From: Mucilaginibacter cryoferens
GTDB taxonomy: Bacteria; Bacteroidota; Bacteroidia; Sphingobacteriales; Sphingobacteriaceae
Direction of reading: 5' to 3'
NCBI RefSeq assembly: GCF_014205845.1
Contig: NZ_JACHCR010000008.1
Span: forward strand, 62,001 to 126,000
Length of the DNA: 64,000 nt
Part shown: one piece after another, positions 1 to 8,607 of the stretch
Layout of the letters: the number at the start of each line of letters is the position of its first letter
Position numbering within the stretch: the first letter of the stretch is position 1
Translations under genes and position numbers: made by a program
Notes under the pieces: generated by a model
The model's database searches: none
Told to the model about the DNA's origin: nothing
Seen by the model: the letters and a program-made list of their open reading frames with translations, nothing else

Positions 1-600
1 CACGCCGTTTACGGGCTGGTAGCTGATCAAATCAAACTCCTGTGTTTTAGAGCCTACAAAAGAGAACGTGATAATAGTTTTATCGGTTGTTTTAAGATTG
101 ATGGAAAATTTACCATTAACATCAGATTGTGTACCCAGCTGGGTGCCTTTTACCTTTACACTTACACCGGGGAGGGTGAGGCCTTTGTCGTCGGTAACGG
201 TTCCTTGTACAATTTTTTGAGGAGGCGGGGCCTGTACCTGTTCTTTTTTTGTGGCCGCCGGTACTGGTTTTTCAACGGCCACTTTTTCTATAACAATAAG
301 TTGGTCGCGTAGTACATAGTGCAGATTTTTGCCTTTTAAAAGGTATGTAAAAACATCCTTTAAAGTAGCGTTGTCAAAATCAACAGTAACCAGTTCCTGG
401 TCATTTAAAAGACTGTTGCTGTAAAAAACTGTTAAGCCTGTTTGTTTTTTGATAGATTGAAACACCTCGGCTACTGTAATATTAGCCTTTTTGAGTGTTA
501 CAGGGGCGGGGTTTTGCGTTTGCGCGTAAGATAATTGCGCCCCCCATAAAAAAATAAAAACAGACAGTAGCAGCCGCCGGTAAAATAAAATTTTCTCCAT
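1..600 (-). CDS. SusC/RagA-type TonB-dependent receptor, N-terminal part (truncated by window edge)
   Basis: I translated 200 codons from the ATG at 598-600; the gene runs off the window. The N-terminus has a signal peptide (hydrophobic run ending near YAQ, about residue 27). An STN (secretin/TonB short N-terminal) domain follows at about residues 40-100, with the usual KANITVAEVFQSIKKQTG start. A carboxypeptidase-regulatory-like beta-sandwich begins near residue 125 (VQGTVTDDKGLTLPGVSVKV). This is the signalling-receptor architecture of SusC proteins that import glycans or other large ligands through the outer membrane. The STN domain normally contacts a FecR anti-sigma factor in the periplasm, and FecR and sigma genes lie immediately upstream. 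The barrel and plug are outside the window, so the substrate cannot be judged. Confidence 0.93.
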   Translation of the reverse strand, partial: MEKILFYRRLLLSVFIFLWGAQLSYAQTQNPAPVTLKKANITVAEVFQSIKKQTGLTVFYSNSLLNDQELVTVDFDNATLKDVFTYLLKGKNLHYVLRDQLIVIEKVAVEKPVPAATKKEQVQAPPPQKIVQGTVTDDKGLTLPGVSVKVKGTQLGTQSDVNGKFSINLKTTDKTIITFSFVGSKTQEFDLISYQPVNGV

Positions 601-730
601 AGTTTATTGGTTTGTAATTGGTTTTTACTAAAGACCTGTTCTGGCAAAAACGGGTGAATGGAAATAAAAAAAGGTTTTGCTAAAACCGATAACTAAAAGA
701 GAAAGAACCAGATGGCAGGTGTTAATCCAT

Positions 731-765
731 AAAAAAACCGGATTCAAAAGAATACCGGTTTTTAT
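731..765 (-). terminator. Rho-independent terminator after fecR
   Basis: A GC-containing stem (AAAACCGG paired with CCGGTTTT, imperfect near the loop) is followed on the minus strand by a run of seven T. It lies between the end of the FecR gene and the receptor start, so the receptor probably has its own promoter. Confidence 0.7.
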
Positions 766-809
766 TAAATGATATATGCTTAGGTGATTTAATGGGAACG
801 GGGATTGGG

Positions 810-1952
810 CTATTTTATGTGTAAAATGTCGTCTTTAACAATGGCTTCTACACCTGCAGATGATTTTAAATTTTGGATAAACACCTGTATCGGCTTATTT
901 TTTTCAATAACGCCGCTAAATGATTCGTTTGCCTTGCCTGCATCGTCAAAAATAACCTTTAAATTAAACCAGCGCTCTAGTACCTCGCTTATATCGCGCA
1001 GCTTTTGGTTATGGAAATAGTACAGCCCATGCATCCAGGCTAATTCTGTAGCAGCATCAAAGGGTTGCTTTAAAAAACCGGTTATGGGGGTGTAAACAGC
1101 CTGGTAGCCGGGTTTTAACAATAGTTTTTGGCTATGCGTATCAGTAGCAGATACACTGCCTTCAATTAGCGATGTTGTAGTTGTGCCCGGGTTGTAAGTG
1201 TTTACGTTAAACTCGGTTCCCAATACCTGTACATTGGTTTGGCTGGTATGTACAATAAACGGGTGTGCGGCATTTTTTGCTACTTTAAAAAACGCTTCGC
1301 CGGTTAAATATACTTCCCTGGTAGCTCCGGTAAACGAAAATGGGAACCGCAGGCTTGATGCCGAATTTAGCCAAACCTGGGTGCCATCTGAGAGGGCTAT
1401 ATGGTAATCCAGTTGCGGCGGCACAATCAGCGTACTCCAGTTTTGGGCTTTTGCATCGGCAAGTTTGTAACTTAAGCCATTAGTCGCCTTCTTTAAATGG
1501 GCAAACGGTGTATTGATAACTCTTTTGGAAGTATCAGAAAGATTGATGTGCTGCCCGTTGGCCATCTGCAATTCGATGGCCGGCTTTTTGGTTTGTTTAA
1601 CAGCTACTGTATTGGCAACAGGCTTTTGTATTGCGTAATAAACCACGGAAAGAGTAATGCATAAAAGAGCGGCAATTGATAACCATTTTATGTAACCTGT
1701 TTGTTGGGTATTAATCGGCTTTACCTTTTTAAGTTTGGGCTCAATTTTATCCCAGGCTTGCTGTTCGTTAAGGTTATTAAAAAATGATTCGGCTTTATTT
1801 GATGTTAATACGGCTTGCATTTCGGCCCAAAGTTTTGCAACATCAGGGTCGTTTTGTATGGCATGTTCAAGTATAGTATCGTCTTCTTCACTTATCGCCC
1901 CCGCAATTTTGTCTATTATTAGCTCCTGAATATAGGTTATATTATATGTCAT
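810..1952 (-). CDS. FecR family anti-sigma factor
   Basis: The 380-residue protein has the standard FecR layout. A short cytoplasmic anti-sigma segment covers residues 1-85, one membrane segment lies at about 88-108 (IKWLSIAALLCITLSVVYYA), and a periplasmic FecR domain at about 185-285 carries the DGTQVWLNSASSLRFP and VYLTGEAFFKVAKN blocks. A C-terminal DUF4974-like domain ends in VEAIVKDDILHIK. It should hold the ECF sigma factor encoded just upstream and release it when the STN domain of the downstream receptor signals. Its start is 35 bases after the sigma gene stop, consistent with one transcript. Family assignment is firm; the inducing ligand is unknown. Confidence 0.95.
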   Translation of the reverse strand: MTYNITYIQELIIDKIAGAISEEDDTILEHAIQNDPDVAKLWAEMQAVLTSNKAESFFNNLNEQQAWDKIEPKLKKVKPINTQQTGYIKWLSIAALLCITLSVVYYAIQKPVANTVAVKQTKKPAIELQMANGQHINLSDTSKRVINTPFAHLKKATNGLSYKLADAKAQNWSTLIVPPQLDYHIALSDGTQVWLNSASSLRFPFSFTGATREVYLTGEAFFKVAKNAAHPFIVHTSQTNVQVLGTEFNVNTYNPGTTTTSLIEGSVSATDTHSQKLLLKPGYQAVYTPITGFLKQPFDAATELAWMHGLYYFHNQKLRDISEVLERWFNLKVIFDDAGKANESFSGVIEKNKPIQVFIQNLKSSAGVEAIVKDDILHIK

Positions 1953-1987
1953 TATATATAAGACCAGATTATGAATAAAAGGGTGAA

Positions 1988-2518
1988 CTATTTTGCGTTT
2001 TTTAATCCCTCGCGCAAGATTTTAATAGCCAGCTTTAAATGTGTTTTTAAAGAGTTGATGCTAATCCCCATTTCATATGCAGCCTGTTTGTATTTTTTAT
2101 TCTGGTAATGTACTAAGGTAACGGCTTGTAAGCGTTGTACAGATAGATCTGCCAGTATTTTTCCGGTATAAATTTCCTGTACCTCTTCTATTTCTTCTTC
2201 TATCTCGCTAAGTGTGTATTGGTAGTCGGTTAGTTTTTTTTGGACGCTTGTTTCTTTTTCAACCCTTTTTAAACACCTGTTGCGGATGGCTGTTTTTAAA
2301 TAAGCATTTAACGACGAATTTATGTTTTTATACAATTGCTTTTCCCAAAAATCCATTAAAAGTGCCTGTACAGTATCTTCGGCCTCCATTTCATCGCGCA
2401 GGATATAAAATGCAGCTACATTTAGCACCTTGTAATACTTTTTAAAAAGCGCTTTAAAAGCCTCCTGGTTACCCTGTGCTAATTGTTCAACAATTTGCTT
2501 GTCATCCAAAATTTTCAT
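1988..2518 (-). CDS. ECF RNA polymerase sigma factor (FecI-like)
   Basis: Sigma-70 region 2 (AFKALFKKYYKVLNVAAFYI...DTVQALLMDFWEK) and region 4 (YKQAAYEMGISINSLKTHLKLAIKILRE, a helix-turn-helix) are both present with no region 3, as in ECF factors. I chose the ATG at 2516-2518 (MKILDDKQIVEQ), giving 176 residues. In-frame ATGs at 2560 and 2548 would add up to 14 residues that do not resemble the family. The partner is the FecR protein encoded next to it, and the expected target is the promoter of the SusC-type receptor at the window start. The start codon choice is the least certain point. Confidence 0.93.
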   Translation of the reverse strand: MKILDDKQIVEQLAQGNQEAFKALFKKYYKVLNVAAFYILRDEMEAEDTVQALLMDFWEKQLYKNINSSLNAYLKTAIRNRCLKRVEKETSVQKKLTDYQYTLSEIEEEIEEVQEIYTGKILADLSVQRLQAVTLVHYQNKKYKQAAYEMGISINSLKTHLKLAIKILREGLKNAK

Positions 2519-2560
2519 GAAGTGTACTATAATTGGTTTATATCGCATAGACTTAGGCAT

Positions 2561-3064
2561 CTAGCGAAAGCTAATGTATAGCATTTTTATTGTCAAAACA
2601 ACAATTAAAACAAATTATGAAAAAAAAGACTTTCGCTATCGATTGCATTGTATAATTATGCGAAAACGAAGTATTATTTTTATGATTTTAATAAATTAAT
2701 GATTGTTAATATCGCACTTAATATTGCAGGAGAGGAAAATACACTTGCCTTTGCTATCTTTTTTCTTTCGGGAATAGGCTGGGGTGTGGAAATGGGATAT
2801 TGCATTGTAAAGCAAGGTTTTAATTTGAAATTGCGGTAGTGTAGTTACCAAATCCGCTCGCAAAAAATAGAAAAACCTACTTAAATTAATTTAAATAGAT
2901 TTTTTTGTGCACCCGCTAATACACTCTACGAACCACTTTATAGAATAGCTCAAAAAAGTCGCCGATTTTTCAAGTTTGGCCTAATGATAATTGAAAGTAT
3001 TTTGAGATCGCTTCAAATAAACTGTCTCTTTTTGTATATTATAATACGTTAAAAAAATAAATTG
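2561..3064. other. AT-rich intergenic region
   Basis: About 500 bases separate the divergent sigma and TetR genes. The sequence is very AT-rich. An open frame at 2648-2839 has no family resemblance and odd composition, and I do not support it as a gene. Short inverted words TAGCGAAAG (from 2562) and CTTTCGCTA (ending 2638) flank the region nearest the sigma gene. I recognise nothing else. Confidence 0.5.
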
Positions 3065-3112
3065 AAATAAATTCTAAATTGAATGAATAATCATTTAATT
3101 TAGAATTTATTT
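3065..3112. promoter_or_regulatory. 48-bp palindrome, probable TetR operator
   Basis: Arms 3065-3080 (AAATAAATTCTAAATT) and 3097-3112 are perfect 16-bp inverted copies. The inner 16 bases continue the symmetry except for two mismatched pairs (3081/3096 and 3087/3090). The site ends 5 bases before the ATG of the TetR gene at 3118, which suggests autorepression. The symmetry is read directly; binding is inferred. Confidence 0.75.
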
Positions 3113-3117
3113 TAGTT

Positions 3118-3729
3118 ATGCGTACAAGGGATAGTAATAAAGAGCAGTTAATAAAGCAGAAAACTATAGAAACCATTGTAAAACAAGGTTTGGATGGCTT
3201 TACAATCAACAAATTAGCTAAGGCTTGCGGTATCTCCGTAGGTACACCTTATGTGTATTTTAAAGACAAAGACGATCTTATTTTGAAGATCGTATTAGAA
3301 GAAGGGGCGAGGATGGAAGAGGCTATGAATAAAGGTTTCGATCCTGAGGCTGCACTGGAAGAGGGCTTGCGGATACAATGGCGAAACAGGTTTGATTATA
3401 TGATGGAGAACCCCTTACTGGGACAATTCTTTGATCAGATCAGCAGCTCAAGTTACCATCAACAATTTCTGGAGATGTTCGCAAGTGATACAAACCCCTT
3501 CCTGAGTAAATTTAAAGATCATATGGGAAGATTCATCCGTAATAACGTAAAGCGCGGAGAGATGGAGGACCTGCCAGTCGATGTTTACTGGTCGATTGCT
3601 TTTGGTCCATTATATATATTGATGCGCTTTCACCAGCAGGGACGTAGTATAACCGGTGTTCCGTTCCAGATCAGCGAAGAATTGGTGTGGGCAGCTTTTA
3701 AACGTGTAATAAAGGCGCTAAAGAATTAA
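3118..3729 (+). CDS. TetR/AcrR family transcriptional regulator
   Basis: The 203-residue protein starts with a TetR DNA-binding domain at residues 7-55. Its helix-turn-helix reads FTINKLAKACGISVGTPYVYFKDKDDLI. A long helical ligand-binding region of no recognisable specificity follows (residues 60-203, with a C-terminal TetR_C-like fold implied by length). The downstream SASA-domain esterase starts 35 bases after the stop, so the two probably share a transcript. The near-perfect 48-bp palindrome ending 5 bases before the start is the likely operator. Ligand unknown; a sugar ester or related compound would fit the neighbour, but that is inference. Confidence 0.92.
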   Translation: MRTRDSNKEQLIKQKTIETIVKQGLDGFTINKLAKACGISVGTPYVYFKDKDDLILKIVLEEGARMEEAMNKGFDPEAALEEGLRIQWRNRFDYMMENPLLGQFFDQISSSSYHQQFLEMFASDTNPFLSKFKDHMGRFIRNNVKRGEMEDLPVDVYWSIAFGPLYILMRFHQQGRSITGVPFQISEELVWAAFKRVIKALKN

Positions 3730-3764
3730 CCCTATTCATTTACAAACCGAACAAATAAAATTAT

Positions 3765-4613
3765 ATGATACATTCTTTTTTGATGGTAGGGCAATCAAAT
3801 ATGGCCGGGCGAGGATACTTGAAAGATGTTAAACAAATCTACGACGAACAGATCAAAATGCTGGTGAACGGCCGCTGGCAAACGATGATAGAACCGATAA
3901 ACTTTGACCGGCCGACTTCCGGTATAGGACTAGCCGCGTCTTTCGCAGGTGCTTGGAGATTAAAAAACGAGCAGGATCAGATCGGCCTAATTCCATGTGC
4001 AGACGGAGGCACCAGTCTGAACGACTGGGAAGTTGGAGGCGTGCTTTTTGAGAGTGCTGTATTCCAGGCAAAACTGGCGCAGCGGACCAGTAAGCTAAGC
4101 GGAATTTTATGGCACCAGGGAGAAAATGACAGTTTTGGAGGGTTATCCGCTCTTTATTACGATAAGCTGAATGTTATCGTTGATGCTTTCAGACATGAGC
4201 TGGACGCCCCGGACATTTCTTTTATTGCAGGTGGTATCGGTGATTTTTTAAGCGGCGGTAGGTATGGTAAATATTTTACAGAGTACAACGAGGTAAACCA
4301 GGCACTTAAGAAATTTGCAGAAACGAAGGCGGATTGCTATTACGTAACGGCAGCAGGCTTGACAGCTAATGCAGATGGATTACATTTCGACGCAATATCA
4401 CAACGCAAGTTTGGAATCCGATATTTCCAATCGTTCCTTGAAAGGAAGAGTATTTTGGCGCCGCTTGCAGGTGAAAAAGGAATGATAAATATTATAGAGA
4501 ATAGACCATTGGCAAAAAACGAAAAGGCAGCCTTATTAGAGATCAGTTTTGCAAGTGGAGAACTCTTATTGAGCGAATTTGAAGAAAGGTTGTCGATACT
4601 TAATAGTCATTAA
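3765..4613 (+). CDS. SASA-domain (CE6-like) carbohydrate acetylesterase, cytoplasmic
   Basis: The 282-residue protein is an SGNH-type esterase of the sialic-acid-specific acetylesterase/CE6 group. The nucleophile block GQSNMAGRG is at residues 9-17, the PCADGGTSLNDW block follows, then GILWHQGENDS (about residues 113-123), and the catalytic Asp-His pair is in ADGLHFD (about 206-212). It would remove acetyl groups from sugars such as acetylated xylan or sialic acid. Unlike most CE6 enzymes of this phylum it has no signal peptide or lipobox: the catalytic block starts at residue 9. It should therefore act in the cytosol on an imported or metabolic ester. It probably shares a transcript with the upstream TetR gene. 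Exact substrate unknown. Confidence 0.85.
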   Translation: MIHSFLMVGQSNMAGRGYLKDVKQIYDEQIKMLVNGRWQTMIEPINFDRPTSGIGLAASFAGAWRLKNEQDQIGLIPCADGGTSLNDWEVGGVLFESAVFQAKLAQRTSKLSGILWHQGENDSFGGLSALYYDKLNVIVDAFRHELDAPDISFIAGGIGDFLSGGRYGKYFTEYNEVNQALKKFAETKADCYYVTAAGLTANADGLHFDAISQRKFGIRYFQSFLERKSILAPLAGEKGMINIIENRPLAKNEKAALLEISFASGELLLSEFEERLSILNSH

Positions 4614-4798
4614 ATCGTTCGTTTTACTTGCAAGGGGTTATAAAGAAAAACCGGAGGAGCCTCGAACTGAAAAATTACTGTTGAAGTGATTCCAATAACA
4701 TATATTCTAAATTCATGCTGAAAACTACAGAAAAGTTCGAACTATGTTTCGTTGTCCTGAAACTGAATTTAACCTAATGTAAATTAAATTGTTAGCAC

Positions 4799-4835
4799 AA
4801 AAAAAGCAGGCAACCATTGGTTGCCTGCTTTTTTT
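4799..4835 (-). terminator. Terminator of the tRNA-Arg gene
   Basis: A near-perfect stem AAGCAGGCAACC / GGTTGCCTGCTT with a 3-base loop is flanked by A and T runs, so it can act on both strands. On the minus strand it directly follows the tRNA. Confidence 0.9.
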
Positions 4836-4836
4836 G

Positions 4837-4908
4837 TGCTCCCGACGAGATTCGAACTCATATCGATGGTACCGGAAACCATAATTCTATCCATTGAACT
4901 ACGGGAGC
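4837..4908 (-). tRNA. tRNA-Arg (anticodon CCG)
   Basis: Read on the minus strand, the 72 bases fold as a standard cloverleaf. The acceptor stem is GCTCCCG/CGGGAGC (7 perfect pairs), the D-arm is GTTC/GAAT, and the anticodon stem is ATGGT/ACCAT with loop TTCCGGT, giving anticodon CCG (codon CGG, Arg). The variable loop is 4 bases and the T-loop is TTCGAAT. The discriminator base is A and no CCA is encoded. A strong terminator follows at once. Confidence 0.95.
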
Positions 4909-5022
4909 AATGTTGCGCAAATATATAAAATTGATTTAAACCACCGGCGATTTTTCGTTTTGCTTTTTGTTTGTTAAAAAAGGCCTTTTTTTTGGGGTAG
5001 TAACGATTATTTGCAACAGTAC

Positions 5023-6285
5023 CTATCCGCCTAAAACCTCCAATACAGCTTGTGCCTTCAATAAACATTCATCATATTCTTTCTCTGCATTGGCATGGTA
5101 GGTAATGGCGCTGCCTGCATGAAAGGATAGGTAGCCCTTAGCTTCGTTATACAATAACGACCGGATAACCACATTAAAGTCAAAGTCGTCATCGGGGCCG
5201 AAATAGCCAACCGCGCCAGAATAAACACCCCGCTTGCTGCGTTCATATTGTTCCATCAGCTGCATGGCACTAATTTTGGGAGCCCCTGTCATGCTGCCCA
5301 TAGGGAACGTGTTTTTGATGGCCTCTACTGTAGTTATATCCTCCCTTAGTTCGCATACAACTGTCGAGATCATCTGGTGTACATGGCGAAAGCTATGTAT
5401 GCCAAAAAGCTCCTCCGTTTTAACCGTTCCCTGTTTGGCCGATCGGGTGAGATCGTTTCTAACCAGGTCAACTATCATTACATTTTCTTGCAGTTCTTTG
5501 GGGTGGTTGCGTAATTCCTGCTTCACCAGTTCGTCGGCGCTTGCATCATCGTTTCTTTTGGCTGTGCCTTTTATAGGCTGAGAGATTAGTTTATTACTCC
5601 GTTTAGCCAAAAAACGCTCGGGGGATGCGCCCAGTATATAATTATTCTGCCACTTAAAAAAAGTGGAGAATGGGTTAGGGGATACATTGTTGAGTTGTAA
5701 AAAAATGGCCAATGGGTTTATCTCCACCTCTTCGGCATAAAACTCCTGGCAAAAGTTGGTTACGTAGATATCGCCGCGGGTAATATGTTCCTGTATCAAT
5801 TGCACGGTATCAATATACTCCTGCCGGCTAAACCTGCTTTTAAGGCTTACCGGGTGAGTGCTTAAACCTGTATTTAGTTGCTGTTGATGTATCAGGTTTA
5901 ATGTTTGCTGCGCATCATCGCTAATGATCTCTGCTTTATCCCCTTTAATAATGATGAGATGTTTGGGGGCAAAAAAATACAGATCAGGAAAGTGAAGGTT
6001 ATCGGGGTTTTGAGATGTAGTGTTTTCAATTTCATTCTTCAAATCATACCCTAAAAAACCACTAAGCCAGCCGGGATTATTTTTACGGAACGTGTCCAGA
6101 TCGGCGAAGGCGTGGCCGGTGTAAGCAGTTATTTCTGCTTTTACTCCAACAGCTATCAGTGTGTCAAATTTGCTGTAAGGGTCATCAAAGCCATTAGAAT
6201 CCAGGTAGCATACCGAGTTAAAGGCCGATGCCCATTGAAGTGCTTTATGTTTGAAAATTTGCAGATTATCTACCTGTACTATCAC
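5023..6285 (-). CDS. pabB: Aminodeoxychorismate synthase component I
   Basis: The 420-residue chorismate-binding enzyme has the conserved C-terminal blocks of the anthranilate synthase I/PabB family: ILGASPERFLAK, QPIKGTAKRN, NVMIVDLVRNDL, FPMGSMTGAPKISAMQLMEQYE, and a final GSAITYHANAEKEYDECLLKA. It makes 4-amino-4-deoxychorismate for folate synthesis, with glutamine amidotransferase PabA supplying ammonia; no pabA is nearby. The KGTAKRN block fits PabB rather than anthranilate synthase (TrpE). The start is GTG at 6285, four bases after a TATTTTTG box (6290-6297), so the mRNA may be leaderless. A pabC-like gene lies at 24310. Confidence 0.9.
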   Translation of the reverse strand: MIVQVDNLQIFKHKALQWASAFNSVCYLDSNGFDDPYSKFDTLIAVGVKAEITAYTGHAFADLDTFRKNNPGWLSGFLGYDLKNEIENTTSQNPDNLHFPDLYFFAPKHLIIIKGDKAEIISDDAQQTLNLIHQQQLNTGLSTHPVSLKSRFSRQEYIDTVQLIQEHITRGDIYVTNFCQEFYAEEVEINPLAIFLQLNNVSPNPFSTFFKWQNNYILGASPERFLAKRSNKLISQPIKGTAKRNDDASADELVKQELRNHPKELQENVMIVDLVRNDLTRSAKQGTVKTEELFGIHSFRHVHQMISTVVCELREDITTVEAIKNTFPMGSMTGAPKISAMQLMEQYERSKRGVYSGAVGYFGPDDDFDFNVVIRSLLYNEAKGYLSFHAGSAITYHANAEKEYDECLLKAQAVLEVLGG

Positions 6286-6289
6286 GCTG

Positions 6290-6297
6290 CAAAAATA
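6290..6297 (-). promoter_or_regulatory. TAnnTTTG -7 box of pabB
   Basis: TATTTTTG on the minus strand matches the Bacteroidota -7 consensus exactly and lies four bases before the GTG start. No clear -33 TTTG was identified. Confidence 0.5.
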
Positions 6298-6307
6298 ACC
6301 AAGTAAA

Positions 6308-6339
6308 TGAAAAAAGGCCGGATGGCCGGCCTTTTTTCA
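6308..6339 (-). terminator. Bidirectional terminator after purA
   Basis: A 14-bp perfect stem TGAAAAAAGGCCGG/CCGGCCTTTTTTCA with loop ATGG lies between the purA stop and the pabB start. The T run follows the stem on both strands. Confidence 0.9.
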
Positions 6340-6374
6340 TTATTATCAATGCATGTGCATGCATTACATCATTT

Positions 6375-7658
<1,284 letters not shown>

Positions 7659-7696
7659 TTATTTTGTATATATAAGTATTGAATATTTTTGAGTGA

Positions 7697-7981
7697 TTAA
7701 GCACCGTAATAATCAGCCAATTGTGCTGGCGAATGCTTTTTTATGGGATAAGTGAGATCTTGTAATTTAAATATATGGCAACAAAAATTAACTTCTTTAA
7801 GCCCAGGCTTTTTAGTGTTGATAATTGTTTTGCCGGCATAAAATCTCGTGATAGAACGGAAATTTTCTAATGAACCACTATTAATAACAGATTCTTTTAC
7901 AAATAAAGCATTTTTCTCATAGTCGATAGTTTCCATATCCACATCCCAAAATGCCTGTTTGCTTAAAATAGGTTTGTTCAT
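7697..7981 (-). CDS. Small DUF6922-like protein
   Basis: I chose the ATG at 7979-7981, giving 94 residues (MNKPILSKQAFWDVDMETID). The longer frame from 8017 would overlap fur and adds an unlike tail. The N-terminal pattern 'LSKQAFWDVDMETIDYEKN..FVKESVINSGSLENFRSI' resembles the short domain now called DUF6922 (recalled, not searched). In other genomes that domain often sits beside nucleotidyltransferase-type toxin genes. No such partner is present here. The start is four bases after the fur stop, so it is translationally linked to fur, with purA 44 bases downstream. Function unknown. Confidence 0.6.
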   Translation of the reverse strand: MNKPILSKQAFWDVDMETIDYEKNALFVKESVINSGSLENFRSITRFYAGKTIINTKKPGLKEVNFCCHIFKLQDLTYPIKKHSPAQLADYYGA

Positions 7982-7985
7982 GTTT

Positions 7986-8456
7986 TTATGCTCTTCTGTC
8001 GCAATTGCCACCATCACGTAACTTGGTGCAGTTACCGTAAAGGTTTAAAGAGTGGTGCTTAATTTCGAATTTAAGGATATCGCCCATCATGCTCTGAATC
8101 TGCTGAATCCGTGGATCGCAAAATTCAACTACCTTGCCGCAGTCGATACAAATGATGTGATCGTGTTGTTTATAACCGTAAGATTTCTCAAACTGGGCCA
8201 TGTTTTTACCAAACTGATGTTTGGTAACCAAATCGCACGATACCAGTAACTCCAGTGTATTGTACACCGTGGCGCGACTAACACGGTATTTTTTATTTTT
8301 CATGTGGATGTATAACGATTCCACATCAAAGTGATCTGTACGCGAGTAAATTTCTTCGAGTATAGCAAAACGTTCTGGTGTTTTGCGCAGGTTTTTATTT
8401 TCGAGGTAGGCCTCAAAAATTTTTTTAACCAATGCTATAGTATCCTGTTGGGGCAT
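7986..8456 (-). CDS. Fur/PerR family metal-dependent repressor
   Basis: The 156-residue protein has the Fur winged helix at about residues 10-85 ([15 protein letters not shown], then [14 protein letters not shown]). A C-terminal dimerisation and metal domain starts with [17 protein letters not shown], supplying the HxH metal ligands and one CxxC. The usual second structural CxxC is not seen; the tail instead has cysteines eight residues apart ([12 protein letters not shown]). It should sense iron or peroxide; I cannot choose Fur or PerR from the motif. It lies between rel/spoT and purA on the same strand and probably starts the fur-DUF6922-purA operon. Confidence 0.9.
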   Translation of the reverse strand: MPQQDTIALVKKIFEAYLENKNLRKTPERFAILEEIYSRTDHFDVESLYIHMKNKKYRVSRATVYNTLELLVSCDLVTKHQFGKNMAQFEKSYGYKQHDHIICIDCGKVVEFCDPRIQQIQSMMGDILKFEIKHHSLNLYGNCTKLRDGGNCDRRA

Positions 8457-8500
8457 AATAGTCTGTTAAGCAGGCAAAGTTATTAATAATTTAGTTTATT

Positions 8501-8600
8501 AGGTTGATTGAGTTGATTAAGTTGGATTGGGTTGATTAAGTGAGTGGTTGATTGAGTTGAGTTTCGAGACCTATTTAACCTAATCCAACTCAATCAACCA
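8501..8600. repeat. Iterated-word repeat with inverted arm
   Basis: The word GTTGATTGAG or GTTGATTAAG recurs at least four times from 8501 to 8560. The copy TGGTTGATTGAGTTG (8545-8559) is exactly inverted at 8586-8600, giving a 15-bp hairpin. It fills the gap between rel/spoT and fur. It belongs with the word-hairpins at 24144, 37452, 45019 and 50252. Confidence 0.7.
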
Positions 8601-8607
8601 TTCTTCC

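Noticed and set aside
2648..2839. 63-codon open frame upstream of the TetR gene
   Set aside because: AT-rich composition, no family resemblance and no conserved-looking hydrophobic or catalytic pattern; likely chance.
4784..5068. 94-codon minus-strand open frame
   Set aside because: It runs through the tRNA-Arg and its terminator and overlaps pabB in another frame, so it is spurious.
8501..8600. CRISPR-like appearance of the GTTGATT repeats
   Set aside because: Units are about 10-20 bases, contiguous and lack spacers; no cas genes nearby.
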